Shown: in pieces, positions 10,015 through 17,348 of the stretch
Layout of the letters: each line of letters begins with the position of its first letter
How positions within the stretch are numbered: position 1 is the first letter of the stretch
Assembly: GCA_021778115.1 (NCBI GenBank)
Contig: JAJYCS010000022.1
Span: 1-32,472 of the forward strand
DNA length: 32,472 nucleotides
Source: Deltaproteobacteria bacterium
GTDB lineage: Bacteria; Desulfobacterota; Desulfuromonadia; Geobacterales; Pseudopelobacteraceae
Direction of reading: 5' to 3'
Program-made: the position numbers and the translations under genes
Notes under the pieces: model-generated
The model's input: only the letters and a program-made list of their open reading frames with translations
What the model was told of the DNA's origin: nothing
Databases searched by the model: none

Positions 10015-10827
10015 TTACACAGCACTTTGCAGCGAGCCAAGACGCCGCAGAATCTCCGAGGCCGATTCCTCGACCGATTTATTGGTGACATCGATCATCA
10101 ACCACGCAGGATGCCGACGGTAATACTGACGGCAAAAGAGAATTTCCTCCTCCACCCGCTCGTAGTCGGCGTAGCTGCTCTTCATGCTCTGCCCCATGGT
10201 GACCAGCCGGGAGGTGCGGATCTCCACCAGACGCTTGGGACTGATAACCAGGCCAACCACCTTTTTCGGATCGATCCGGTCAAGCTCCACTGGTGGCTCA
10301 ATCCCCTTCACCAGTGGCACGTTGGCCACCTTGTACCCCTTATGGGCAAGATACATGGAGAGCGGCGTCTTGGAGGAGCGGGAGACCCCCACCAGCACCA
10401 GATCGGCCTTATGCAGCCCCCGAGTCTCCTGACCGTCATCATGCTTGACGGTAAAGTTGACCGCCTCCATCCGCCGGAAGTAATCGGTATCGATCTGGTG
10501 CAGCAGGCCCGGCGTCGCCTGAGCCGCAGCACCCAGAAAGACCGACAGGCTGTGCAGCAGCGGCGACAGCAGGTCGAAGGCCATCAGTCCGTGTTCTTCG
10601 GCTATGGTATGCACGGCAATGGCCAACGTGGTATCCACGAGGGTATAGACCAGCAGCCCGCCGTCGGCGGAGACCGTGGCAATGGCCTGTTGCACCTCCT
10701 GCTGGTTGGTCACCTTGCCCAGGCGCACGATCCGGACATCGCTGCCGCCAAACTGCGACAGGGCCGCCTTGACAACCCGTTCGGCGGTTTCGCCCGTTGA
10801 ATCCGAAAGGACATAGATTGTTTTCAT
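10015..10827 (-). CDS. ppsR: PpsR-type kinase/pyrophosphorylase (PEP synthase or PPDK regulatory protein)
   Basis: This family (DUF299) switches PEP synthetase or pyruvate phosphate dikinase off by ADP-dependent phosphorylation and on by phosphate-dependent dephosphorylation, so it gates gluconeogenic PEP formation. The 270-aa protein has the family N-terminus MKTIYVLSDSTGETAERVVK and the P-loop GVSRSSKTPLSMYLA (about 153-167), followed by KVANVPLVKGIEPP and later PAWLMIDVTNKSVEESA. Family knowledge gives the function; which enzyme is the substrate cannot be seen. ATG 10827 was chosen over an upstream in-frame start because the family begins here. It has a strong promoter upstream and heads a likely ppsR-regulator-htrA-ferredoxin transcript. 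Confidence 0.93.
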   Translation of the reverse strand: MKTIYVLSDSTGETAERVVKAALSQFGGSDVRIVRLGKVTNQQEVQQAIATVSADGGLLVYTLVDTTLAIAVHTIAEEHGLMAFDLLSPLLHSLSVFLGAAAQATPGLLHQIDTDYFRRMEAVNFTVKHDDGQETRGLHKADLVLVGVSRSSKTPLSMYLAHKGYKVANVPLVKGIEPPVELDRIDPKKVVGLVISPKRLVEIRTSRLVTMGQSMKSSYADYERVEEEILFCRQYYRRHPAWLMIDVTNKSVEESASEILRRLGSLQSAV

Positions 10828-10850
10828 GGCAGGCCCATTGCGATCACCAC

Positions 10851-10864
10851 TACCCGGACGGGTA
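10851..10864. promoter_or_regulatory. palindrome in the ppsR 5' leader
   Basis: TACCCG and CGGGTA form an inverted repeat with a 2-nt spacer. It lies between the predicted ppsR transcription start (about 10877) and its ATG (10827), where an operator would be effective. The binding protein is unknown. Confidence 0.35.
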
Positions 10865-10883
10865 GATGCCAAATTTCTAATGA

Positions 10884-10912
10884 AAATTAGTCAGCTCCAC
10901 CGCCTTTGTCAA
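10884..10912 (-). promoter_or_regulatory. sigma-70 promoter for ppsR
   Basis: Read on the minus strand, TTGACA (10912-10907) is separated by exactly 17 nt from TAATTT (10889-10884). The -35 is a perfect consensus match. Transcription would start near 10877, giving a leader of about 50 nt. A CTAAT/ATTAG inverted repeat (10877-10890) covers the -10 element and could be a repressor site. Confidence 0.7.
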
Positions 10913-10921
10913 GGTTTTTTG

Positions 10922-10950
10922 TTGTCATGCCCCAGCCATTCTGCTACGTT
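10922..10950 (+). promoter_or_regulatory. candidate sigma-70 promoter for prmA
   Basis: TTGTCA (10922-10927), a 17-nt spacer and TACGTT (10945-10950) lie just upstream of prmA. Transcription would start near 10957, about 20 nt before the ATG. It is back-to-back with the ppsR promoter, so the 151-nt gap drives both directions. Confidence 0.5.
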
Positions 10951-10978
10951 GCGCCCCATCCAAGACCCCGGAGGGATG

Positions 10979-11899
10979 ATGGCTTCAGCATGGTATCAGG
11001 TCAGTTGCGACGTTCCGGCCCCCCTGGCGGAGACCGTTGCCGACTACCTGACGGAACAGTCCGGCTGCGGGGTCTGCACCGACAACCGCACGGTTGACAC
11101 CTTTTCAACGGATGATATCCCCGCCACTGCCACCGTCACCGTCAGCGCCTATTTTGCTCTTCCCTGCCCGATCGAGGGCCATCTGGCCGCAATCAATGCC
11201 TTTCTGAACCGCCTGTCACCCTCCCTTCCCGGATACCGTCCCGCTCCGCCGATTGTCAAGATGATCGCCGAGGAGGATTGGGCCAGCTCTTGGAAAACCC
11301 ATTTCAAGCCGCTCCCCATCGGCGCCCGCCTGCTGATCCTCCCCACCTGGGAGCTCCCTGCTCCCGACGAAAAACGGCAGATCATCACCCTGGACCCCGG
11401 TATGGCCTTCGGCACCGGTAGCCACGAGACCACGCGGCTCTGCCTAGAATGCCTTGAACAACTGGTGGCCGATCACCCCGGTGCCGCAACCCCGGCGCTG
11501 GACCTGGGGACCGGTTCCGGCATCCTGGCCATTGCCGCGGCAAAACTGGGGATACCCCGGGTCGATGCCGTGGACATCGATCCCCAGGCGGTGCTGGTGG
11601 CGGCGGAGAACTGCCGCCTTAACCGGGTGGCGGATCTGGTCAGCTGTAGCGCCACCCCCCTCGACCAGCTCCCCGCAGACTACCGGCTGATACTGGCCAA
11701 TATCCTGGCAGAGGAACTGGTACGGATGGCGTCAGATCTTTCAGAACGGCTCATGCCGGGCGGATACCTCGTGCTCTCCGGCATACTGGCGGAACGTGAA
11801 CAGTTTGTACGCGACGGCTTCGCCTCCCAGCCGCTCTGCCTGGAACAGGCGCTGTCAGCGGGTGAGTGGCGCTGCCTCTGCTACCGGAAACAGCCATGA
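10979..11899 (+). CDS. prmA: ribosomal protein L11 methyltransferase
   Basis: PrmA trimethylates ribosomal protein L11 using S-adenosylmethionine. The ~306-aa protein has the small N-terminal L11-binding domain (MASAWYQVSCDVPAPLAETV onward). A family-typical linker and AdoMet pocket follow: DWASSWKTHFKPLPIG, then LDPGMAFGTGSHETTRLCLE and the Rossmann motif ALDLGTGSGILAIAAAKLG, with VDIDPQAV binding the ribose. ILANILAEELV is the conserved post-motif. GGAGG at 10970-10974 fits either ATG 10976 or 10979; I took 10979 for the better spacing. The stop overlaps the rsmE start (ATGA). Both products modify the ribosome, so coupling makes functional sense. Confidence 0.95.
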   Translation: MASAWYQVSCDVPAPLAETVADYLTEQSGCGVCTDNRTVDTFSTDDIPATATVTVSAYFALPCPIEGHLAAINAFLNRLSPSLPGYRPAPPIVKMIAEEDWASSWKTHFKPLPIGARLLILPTWELPAPDEKRQIITLDPGMAFGTGSHETTRLCLECLEQLVADHPGAATPALDLGTGSGILAIAAAKLGIPRVDAVDIDPQAVLVAAENCRLNRVADLVSCSATPLDQLPADYRLILANILAEELVRMASDLSERLMPGGYLVLSGILAEREQFVRDGFASQPLCLEQALSAGEWRCLCYRKQP

Positions 11900-12645
11900 G
11901 CACCCGCCGCCGTTTTGTGGTCAGCTCGCGCAGTATTCGCGATGGCTACGGTTCCTACGATGGCCAGCTCCATCACCACATGGTCAGGGTACTGCGGCTG
12001 CGCCCCGGGGATGAGGTGCTGCTGGTGGACGAACAAGGCCGCCGCCACGAAGGGAACATCGACCAGGTGACCCAGGAATGGACGGCAATCAGGATCACCG
12101 CCACCCTGGAGGCTGCCCGCTTTCCCGACGGACCGGCCATCACGGTGCTCCAGGGGGTGCCCCGGGGAGAAAAGATCGAACTGGTGCTGCAGAAGGGGAC
12201 CGAATTAGGCGTCAGCGAGTTTGGCATCTTCCGGGCCGATCGCTCAGTGCCGAGACTGGCCGGTGAGAAGCTGCAGGGACGTCTGGACCGTTGGGGACGC
12301 ATTGTGGCGGAGGCCGCACGTCAGTCGGAACGCTTTGACCAGCCTGCCGTGGCCTGGCACCCGACCGCCGCCGCTGCCGCCGCCAGCGCCGCCAATGCCG
12401 ACCTGAAACTGCTGCTCTGGGAGCGGGGCACCCCCTCGCCACTGCGGGAACTGTTGGAAGGGCAGCCGCGACCTGCCAGGGTCGCCATTGCCATCGGCCC
12501 TGAAGGGGGCTTTGAACCGGGGGAGGCCGAGGCGTTCTCCCTCTGGGGGTTCACGCCAGTGACCCTGGGGGAACGGATCCTGCGCACCGAGACCGCCGCC
12601 CTTGCCATCACCGCTATTCTGCAGTATAAATGGGGTGATATCTGA
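11896..12645 (+). CDS. rsmE: 16S rRNA (uracil-1498-N3)-methyltransferase
   Basis: RsmE makes m3U1498 in the decoding region of 16S rRNA. The 249-aa protein has an N-terminal PUA-like domain (STRRRFVVSSRSIRD to about residue 70, with HHHMVRVLRLRPGDEV). The C-terminal SPOUT knot fold follows: QGVPRGEKIELVLQKGTELG, AIGPEGGFEPGEAEAF and LGERILRTETAALAI, which are signature segments of the family's AdoMet site. ATG 11896 overlaps the prmA stop by 4 nt. An Ala-rich run near 155-165 (PTAAAAAASAANAD) lies between conserved segments and is probably a linker. Confidence 0.95.
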   Translation: MSTRRRFVVSSRSIRDGYGSYDGQLHHHMVRVLRLRPGDEVLLVDEQGRRHEGNIDQVTQEWTAIRITATLEAARFPDGPAITVLQGVPRGEKIELVLQKGTELGVSEFGIFRADRSVPRLAGEKLQGRLDRWGRIVAEAARQSERFDQPAVAWHPTAAAAAASAANADLKLLLWERGTPSPLRELLEGQPRPARVAIAIGPEGGFEPGEAEAFSLWGFTPVTLGERILRTETAALAITAILQYKWGDI

Positions 12646-12657
12646 AGGAGGCCGGCC

Positions 12658-13233
12658 ATGAAGTGCCCAAAGTGCGGCTACACCAGCTTTGAGACCAATG
12701 ACAGCTGTCGGAAATGCGCCAATGACCTGAGCGCCTTCCGGGCAGCCTACGGCCTCACCCCGATTGTGCTGCCGGCAACCGTCCGGACGGAGATGGTGGC
12801 AGCCCTTGGTGGCGCGATGTCTGAGCAGCATCCGGCTCAGGACGCTGGAGGGGATCTCTTCTCCTTCGATCTGCCACAGCATGAGGAACCGGCAGCAACG
12901 GCCGTTGCAGGGGCGGCTCCCTTCGCCTTTGGCGCCTTACCCTCCGCCGGAAATGGGGGAGCCCTCTCTGCGCCCTCTGCTACGGCATCCAACGACCCCT
13001 TTGCCGACCTTCTCGAGACCAGCTCCACGGCATCGAACGCCGCGCCCTCCCCCCTCCCAACCGCCTCGCCCTCCGCTACTGGGCAGGGCTTCGAGCTGAA
13101 CAGCTTCTCCTGGGATGACACCCCCGAACCGCCTTCTCCTGGCGCTGAACCGTCCAAGCCAGCCCCTGCGAAGGTGGATGACGATTTCAGCAGCCTCTTC
13201 GGCGACCTGGGCAGCCCGGACAAAAAACCGTAA
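12658..13233 (+). CDS. zinc-ribbon protein with disordered Ala/Pro/Ser tail
   Basis: This 191-aa protein begins with a four-cysteine ribbon, MKCPKCGYTSFETNDSCRKC (C3, C6, C17, C20), followed by a short helix. The remaining ~150 residues are low complexity, rich in Ala, Pro, Ser and acidic residues. They contain recurring short hydrophobic motifs such as GGDLFSFDL, NDPFADLL, ELNSFSWDD and DDDFSSLFGDLG, which look like linear binding motifs. No transmembrane segment is seen. AAGGAGG lies 6 nt before the ATG, and the gene is 12 nt after rsmE. The function is unknown. It could be a regulatory adaptor that docks partners through its F-rich motifs (inference). Confidence 0.8.
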   Translation: MKCPKCGYTSFETNDSCRKCANDLSAFRAAYGLTPIVLPATVRTEMVAALGGAMSEQHPAQDAGGDLFSFDLPQHEEPAATAVAGAAPFAFGALPSAGNGGALSAPSATASNDPFADLLETSSTASNAAPSPLPTASPSATGQGFELNSFSWDDTPEPPSPGAEPSKPAPAKVDDDFSSLFGDLGSPDKKP

Positions 13234-13262
13234 CCGTCCAGCATTCTCATTCTCAGTACCCC

Positions 13263-13292
13263 TGAAAAGAGCGGGCCGTCCCGCTCTTTTCA
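13263..13292 (+). terminator. intrinsic terminator just upstream of mutL
   Basis: TGAAAAGAGCGGG (13263-13275) and CCCGCTCTTTTCA (13280-13292) form a perfect 13-bp stem with a CCGT loop. The GC core followed by TTTT (and preceded by AAAA) is the classic bidirectional intrinsic terminator. It ends the prmA-rsmE-zinc-ribbon unit only 13 nt before the mutL start, leaving no room for a separate mutL promoter downstream. Confidence 0.8.
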
Positions 13293-13305
13293 ACAGGGAG
13301 TCGTC

Positions 13306-15075
13306 GTGTCGCCACCGATCAGAATACTTTCCGAACAACTGGCCAACAAGATCGCCGCCGGTGAGGTCGTGGAACGCCCGGCCTCGGTGGTGAAGGAGCT
13401 GGTGGAGAACGCCCTGGATGCCGGCGCCGATGAAATCCGTCTGGAGATAACCAACGGCGGCCGGCGCCTGATACGAGTCGGAGACAACGGCCACGGCATG
13501 TCCCGGGAAGAATGCCTGCTGGCCCTGGAACGCCACGCCACCAGCAAGCTAAGCAGCGAGGAGGATCTGGACTGCATTGCCACCCTTGGGTTCCGAGGTG
13601 AGGCACTGCCGGCCATCGCCTCGGTCTCGCGATTGCGCCTCCGGAGTCGCCAAAGCCAGCGGATCGAGGGGACCGAGATCGAGGTTGAGGGTGGACGGAT
13701 CCGGCAGGTGCGGAGCTGTGGCATGGCCCCCGGCACTGACATCACGGTGGAGCAGCTCTTCTTCAACACCCCGGCGCGACTGAAGTTTCTCCGCAGCACC
13801 GAGACCGAGGCGGCCCACGTGGGTGATCTGATCGTCCGCCTAGCCATCTCCCGGCCGGACGTCGCATTCTGCTATCTCCATGACGGACGGGAACTCTTCA
13901 GGGTGCCGGCTGAGGAGCGACTACCGCGTTTACAACGCCTCATGCCCGGTGATCTCCGTCTCTTTCCCTTTGTCGGGGAGACCGCCGTGGCCTCGGTGAG
14001 CGGTTACCTGGCCCCACCGGAGGCCAGCCGTTCCTCGGCCGGCGGCATCTTCACCTTCGTCAACGGTCGTTTTATCCGGGACAAGGTGGTCCAGCACGCC
14101 ATCTTGCAGGCCTGGCGTCCGGTACTGGAAAAGGGGCGCTACCCCCTGGTGGCACTCTTCCTTGAGCTCCCCCCCGGCGATCTGGATGTCAACGTACACC
14201 CCACCAAACACGAGGTGCGGTTCCGCCGTCAAAGTCAGGTCCACGACACCATTCAGACCGTACTTGCCCAGGCCATCGCCGCTTCCCCCTGGCTGCAGCG
14301 ACCTGACCAGACGCCGCCCGTCATCTCAACCACGGCCGCCCCGCCCTATCCCCCGATGGCAGAGCGGAGGGAAGCGGTGCAACAGGCGCTGCACCGTTTT
14401 CTCGCCGGACCACCTCACCATCCCGAACCACCAGCGGTCTGCGAGCCACCACCGGGCTATACGACCGACCCCACGGCCGGCCAGACCGGCGACTACTTCA
14501 GCTCCCTACAGGTAATCGGTCAATTCCAGGCCGCCTATATCCTCTGTCAGGGGGTCGATGAGCTGGTGATCATCGACCAGCATGCCGCCTACGAACGGAT
14601 CCGTTTCGAACAGCTAAAAGCCAGTTTTGAGGCCCATCAGGTGGAATCACAACGGTTGCTGCTGCCGGAATCTCTGGAACTCTCCTTTCTTGAGGCTGCC
14701 ACCGCCCGTCATCACCTGCAGCAGCTGCATCGTCTCGGGTTCGAGCTGGAGGAGTTCGGTGGCCAGACCTTCCGCCTGACCGCAGCCCCTCGATTGGTTG
14801 CCGCCGCCGATCAACCACGCCTGTTACGGGACCTGCTGGCCGACCTTGCCGCCATCGGCGCCAGTGATTCCTTCGACCGGGCGCGTGACGACCTGCTGGC
14901 GAGAGTGGCCTGCCACAGTGTGGTACGGGGGGCCCATCCGCTGGAACACCGTCAGATTGAGGCACTGCTCGCGGCAATGGACCGCACCGATTTTTCAGCC
15001 CATTGCCCCCACGGTCGCCCGGTCTCCCACCGTATACCCCTGCGTGACCTGGAAAAGCTGTTCAAACGGCTATGA
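13306..15075 (+). CDS. mutL: DNA mismatch repair protein MutL
   Basis: MutL couples mismatch recognition by MutS to strand incision. The 589-aa protein has the GHKL ATPase domain: IAAGEVVERPASVVKELVEN, NALDAGA, GDNGHGM, TLGFRGEALPAI and NTPARLKFL. A Pro-rich linker (about 330-390) leads to the C-terminal dimerisation domain. That domain carries the latent-endonuclease metal motif DQHAAYERIRFE (DQHA-x2-E-x4-E) plus ACHSVVRG and CPHGRP. It is therefore the nicking type of MutL found in bacteria without MutH. The start is GTG 13306 with AGGGAG 5 nt upstream. The stop overlaps miaA (ATGA). Confidence 0.97.
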   Translation: MSPPIRILSEQLANKIAAGEVVERPASVVKELVENALDAGADEIRLEITNGGRRLIRVGDNGHGMSREECLLALERHATSKLSSEEDLDCIATLGFRGEALPAIASVSRLRLRSRQSQRIEGTEIEVEGGRIRQVRSCGMAPGTDITVEQLFFNTPARLKFLRSTETEAAHVGDLIVRLAISRPDVAFCYLHDGRELFRVPAEERLPRLQRLMPGDLRLFPFVGETAVASVSGYLAPPEASRSSAGGIFTFVNGRFIRDKVVQHAILQAWRPVLEKGRYPLVALFLELPPGDLDVNVHPTKHEVRFRRQSQVHDTIQTVLAQAIAASPWLQRPDQTPPVISTTAAPPYPPMAERREAVQQALHRFLAGPPHHPEPPAVCEPPPGYTTDPTAGQTGDYFSSLQVIGQFQAAYILCQGVDELVIIDQHAAYERIRFEQLKASFEAHQVESQRLLLPESLELSFLEAATARHHLQQLHRLGFELEEFGGQTFRLTAAPRLVAAADQPRLLRDLLADLAAIGASDSFDRARDDLLARVACHSVVRGAHPLEHRQIEALLAAMDRTDFSAHCPHGRPVSHRIPLRDLEKLFKRL

Positions 15076-16022
15076 AGCCACGCATTCTCGTCATTGCGGG
15101 CCCGACAGCCTCCGGCAAGTCAGACCTTGCCATCGACCTCGCCTTGCAGCTGGCTGGCGAGATCGTCTGCGCCGACTCGCTGACCGTCTACCGGGGCCTG
15201 GATATCGGCAGCGCCAAGCCGACAGCCGAACAGCGCCGCCGGGTTCCCCACCACCTGCTGGATATCCGCGAGCCGACACGCCCCTTTACCGCCGCCGCCT
15301 TTCGCCACGAAGCCGCTCGAGCCATCAGCGATATCCTGCAGCGTGGCAAGCGACCGATCGTGGCAGGAGGCAGCGGCCTCTACCTGCGGGTGTTGCTGCG
15401 GGGTCTTACCGATGCGCCGGGCGAGGACCCGGCACTGCGACAGAAGCTGAAGCGATGGGCCGACCAGGAAGGGTCCGCCGCCTTGCTCGAAGAGCTGCGC
15501 AGGGTTGATCCGCAGACCGCCTCACGATGTCACCCGAATAACCTGCCACGGCTCCTGCGCGCCCTTGAGGTCTGGCACACCGCCGGCATACCGCTATCCC
15601 GGTTCCATGAACGGCACGGTTTCAACGAGACGCCCTACGATCCCCTGTTTCTCGCGCTTGACGTGCCTCGCGAGACCCTGTACCGGCGTATCGACCAGCG
15701 AGTGACCACCATGTTGGAGGCCGGTCTGTTGACCGAGGTGGAAGGGCTGCTGCGCGCAGGGGTTCCCGCCGATGCCAAACCTCTGCAGGCCATCGGCTAT
15801 AAGGAGGTTACGGCCCATCTGCGCGGCGAGCTGACGTTTGAGGCCATGACCGAATTGATCCGCCTCAACACCCGCCACCTGGCAAAACGCCAGATCACCT
15901 GGTTACGCCGCGAGCCGGACGTGCACTGGGTTGCATATCCGGAAAACTCTGCTACTATCGCTCCATCTGCTGCCATGTACTTTCAAAAAGGAGAGAGACC
16001 CCATGTCCAAGGCCCCCTTTAA
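15072..16022 (+). CDS. miaA: tRNA dimethylallyltransferase
   Basis: MiaA adds the dimethylallyl group to A37 of tRNAs that read UNN codons. The 316-aa protein has the P-loop IAGPTASGKSDLA (G10-S17), ADSLTVYRGLDIGSAKPT, VPHHLLDI, the pocket motif IVAGGSGLYLR, and late tRNA-contact segments PLQAIGYKEV and NTRHLAKRQITWLRRE. Family members often have DSxQVYxxxDIGTAK; here Leu replaces Gln in ADSLTVYRGLDIG, which is worth noting. It is coupled to mutL by a 4-nt overlap, and its last 20 nt run into hfq. The mutL-miaA-hfq order is also seen in gammaproteobacteria. Confidence 0.96.
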   Translation: MKPRILVIAGPTASGKSDLAIDLALQLAGEIVCADSLTVYRGLDIGSAKPTAEQRRRVPHHLLDIREPTRPFTAAAFRHEAARAISDILQRGKRPIVAGGSGLYLRVLLRGLTDAPGEDPALRQKLKRWADQEGSAALLEELRRVDPQTASRCHPNNLPRLLRALEVWHTAGIPLSRFHERHGFNETPYDPLFLALDVPRETLYRRIDQRVTTMLEAGLLTEVEGLLRAGVPADAKPLQAIGYKEVTAHLRGELTFEAMTELIRLNTRHLAKRQITWLRREPDVHWVAYPENSATIAPSAAMYFQKGERPHVQGPL

Positions 16023-16230
16023 CATTCAGGACCAATATCTGAACCAGGCCCGCAAGGAGCACGTCCGGGTAAGCGTCCGGATGATGTCCGGTGACGCCAT
16101 CGAAGGCTTTATCAAATCGTTTGACAACTTTTCACTGCTGGTGGATGCAGGTGGCGATATCCTGCTCTACAAACATGCCATCGCCACCATAACCTCGGTG
16201 GACGGCACCTTCCGCCTCCATCACCAATAA
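16003..16230 (+). CDS. hfq: RNA chaperone Hfq
   Basis: This 75-aa Sm-like protein forms hexameric rings that pair small RNAs with mRNAs. It shows the Sm1 strand set (VSVRMMSGDAIEGFIKSFDNFSLLV) and the Sm2 motif YKHAIATI, close to the classic YKHAIST. The rim patch RRER of E. coli corresponds to ARKEHV here, so basic residues are partly kept. The C-terminal tail is very short (SVDGTFRLHHQ). AAGGAG at 15988-15993 lies 9 nt before ATG 16003. The start is inside the 3' end of miaA (20-nt overlap, different frame), so translation is probably coupled. Confidence 0.96.
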   Translation: MSKAPFNIQDQYLNQARKEHVRVSVRMMSGDAIEGFIKSFDNFSLLVDAGGDILLYKHAIATITSVDGTFRLHHQ

Positions 16231-16273
16231 CCGGGCAGCGGGGTAACCCATCCCGCCCCCCTCCTGACCTGCT

Positions 16274-17347
16274 ATGCCCCGAAGCTCAAAGATACTGCTG
16301 CTCCTCGCCTGCCTGCTGATCGCCGCCATCGTCTCGGTCTGGATCAAGGCCGGCGCCGTCCTGCTGCAGCTGTTCATCGCCCTGGCGTTGGCCTATCTGC
16401 TGAATCCGGTGGTGCGCCGCCAGGAACAACGCGGCCTGAACCGGCTTGCGAGTGTGCTGCTGGTATTCGTGCTGGCCATCGTGGGATTCAGCGGGATACT
16501 GCTACTGTTCACCCTGGCGATCAAATCCGAGCTGGCCAACGTGCAGTTAAACATACCGGCCTATGTCCAGCGACTCTACGACCTGATCCCCCAGCAGGTG
16601 AAGGCCTACCTGCAGATCGACACCCCGGAGCGCCTCACCCAGCAGGTTAACAACCTGGCCGCCACCCTAAGAGCCTCGGCATTCGACATTGCACGCCCTC
16701 TTTTAAGCTGGCTGCAACAGGCCGTAACCTCCACCGTCGGCTTTATCCTCAACCTGCTGGGCTATCTCATCATCCCGGTCTACCTCTTCTACCTGCTGAC
16801 CGATATGCCGCTCTTGACGGCCTGGCTGAAGGAACTGCCGCCACCCCGTTTTCGCAAACAACTGGGGCAGCTCTGCGGCGAGATCGACCGGGTGCTCTCC
16901 GGTTTTATCCGGGGCCAGCTGCTGGTCTGCGCCATCCTGGCGCTGCTCTACTCAGTGGGGCTCTGGCTGATCGACATCGATCTGGCCGTGGCGATCGGCA
17001 CCCTGGCCGGCGCCGCCTTCATCATCCCGTATCTGGGGACGATCCTGGGGATCGTCCTCTCCATGCTCATGGCGCTCCTCAAATTCCACGATCTGTTGCA
17101 CCCCCTGCTCTGCCTGGGCTGGTTCGGCTTGGTACAGGCCCTGGAAGGGACTGTCATCACCCCCAAGGTGGTGGGCGACACCGTCGGCCTGCACCCCTTG
17201 ATCGCCATTGTGGCGCTCCTGATCGGCGGTCAACTGCTGGGCATCGGCGGCATGCTGCTGGCGATCCCGACGGCGGCCATCCTCAGGGTGCTGGCAAGCC
17301 ACCTGCTCACCTACTACCGCGCCTCTGCATTCTACCAGGGAGCCTGA
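16274..17347 (+). CDS. AI-2E family (PerM/UPF0118) membrane transporter
   Basis: This 357-aa polytopic protein has about eight transmembrane helices in the PF01594 layout: two N-terminal helices (ILLLLACLLIAAIVSVWIKA; VLLQLFIALALAYLLNPVV), a third, a soluble amphipathic segment (about 90-150), then the C-terminal bundle. Family-typical segments are FIRGQLLVCAILALLY, AAFIIPYLGTILGIV and PKVVGDTVGLHPLIAIVALL. The family has been linked to autoinducer-2 export, Na+/H+ antiport and other small-solute transport, so the substrate here cannot be assigned. ATG 16274 follows hfq by 43 nt. It lies 1 nt before the next gene and is probably co-transcribed with it. Confidence 0.93.
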   Translation: MPRSSKILLLLACLLIAAIVSVWIKAGAVLLQLFIALALAYLLNPVVRRQEQRGLNRLASVLLVFVLAIVGFSGILLLFTLAIKSELANVQLNIPAYVQRLYDLIPQQVKAYLQIDTPERLTQQVNNLAATLRASAFDIARPLLSWLQQAVTSTVGFILNLLGYLIIPVYLFYLLTDMPLLTAWLKELPPPRFRKQLGQLCGEIDRVLSGFIRGQLLVCAILALLYSVGLWLIDIDLAVAIGTLAGAAFIIPYLGTILGIVLSMLMALLKFHDLLHPLLCLGWFGLVQALEGTVITPKVVGDTVGLHPLIAIVALLIGGQLLGIGGMLLAIPTAAILRVLASHLLTYYRASAFYQGA

Positions 17348-17348
17348 A

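Noticed and set aside
9352-10800. 482-codon open frame opposite the response regulator and ppsR
   Set aside because: It is antisense to two well-supported genes, rich in His/Gln/Gly, with no recognisable motif.
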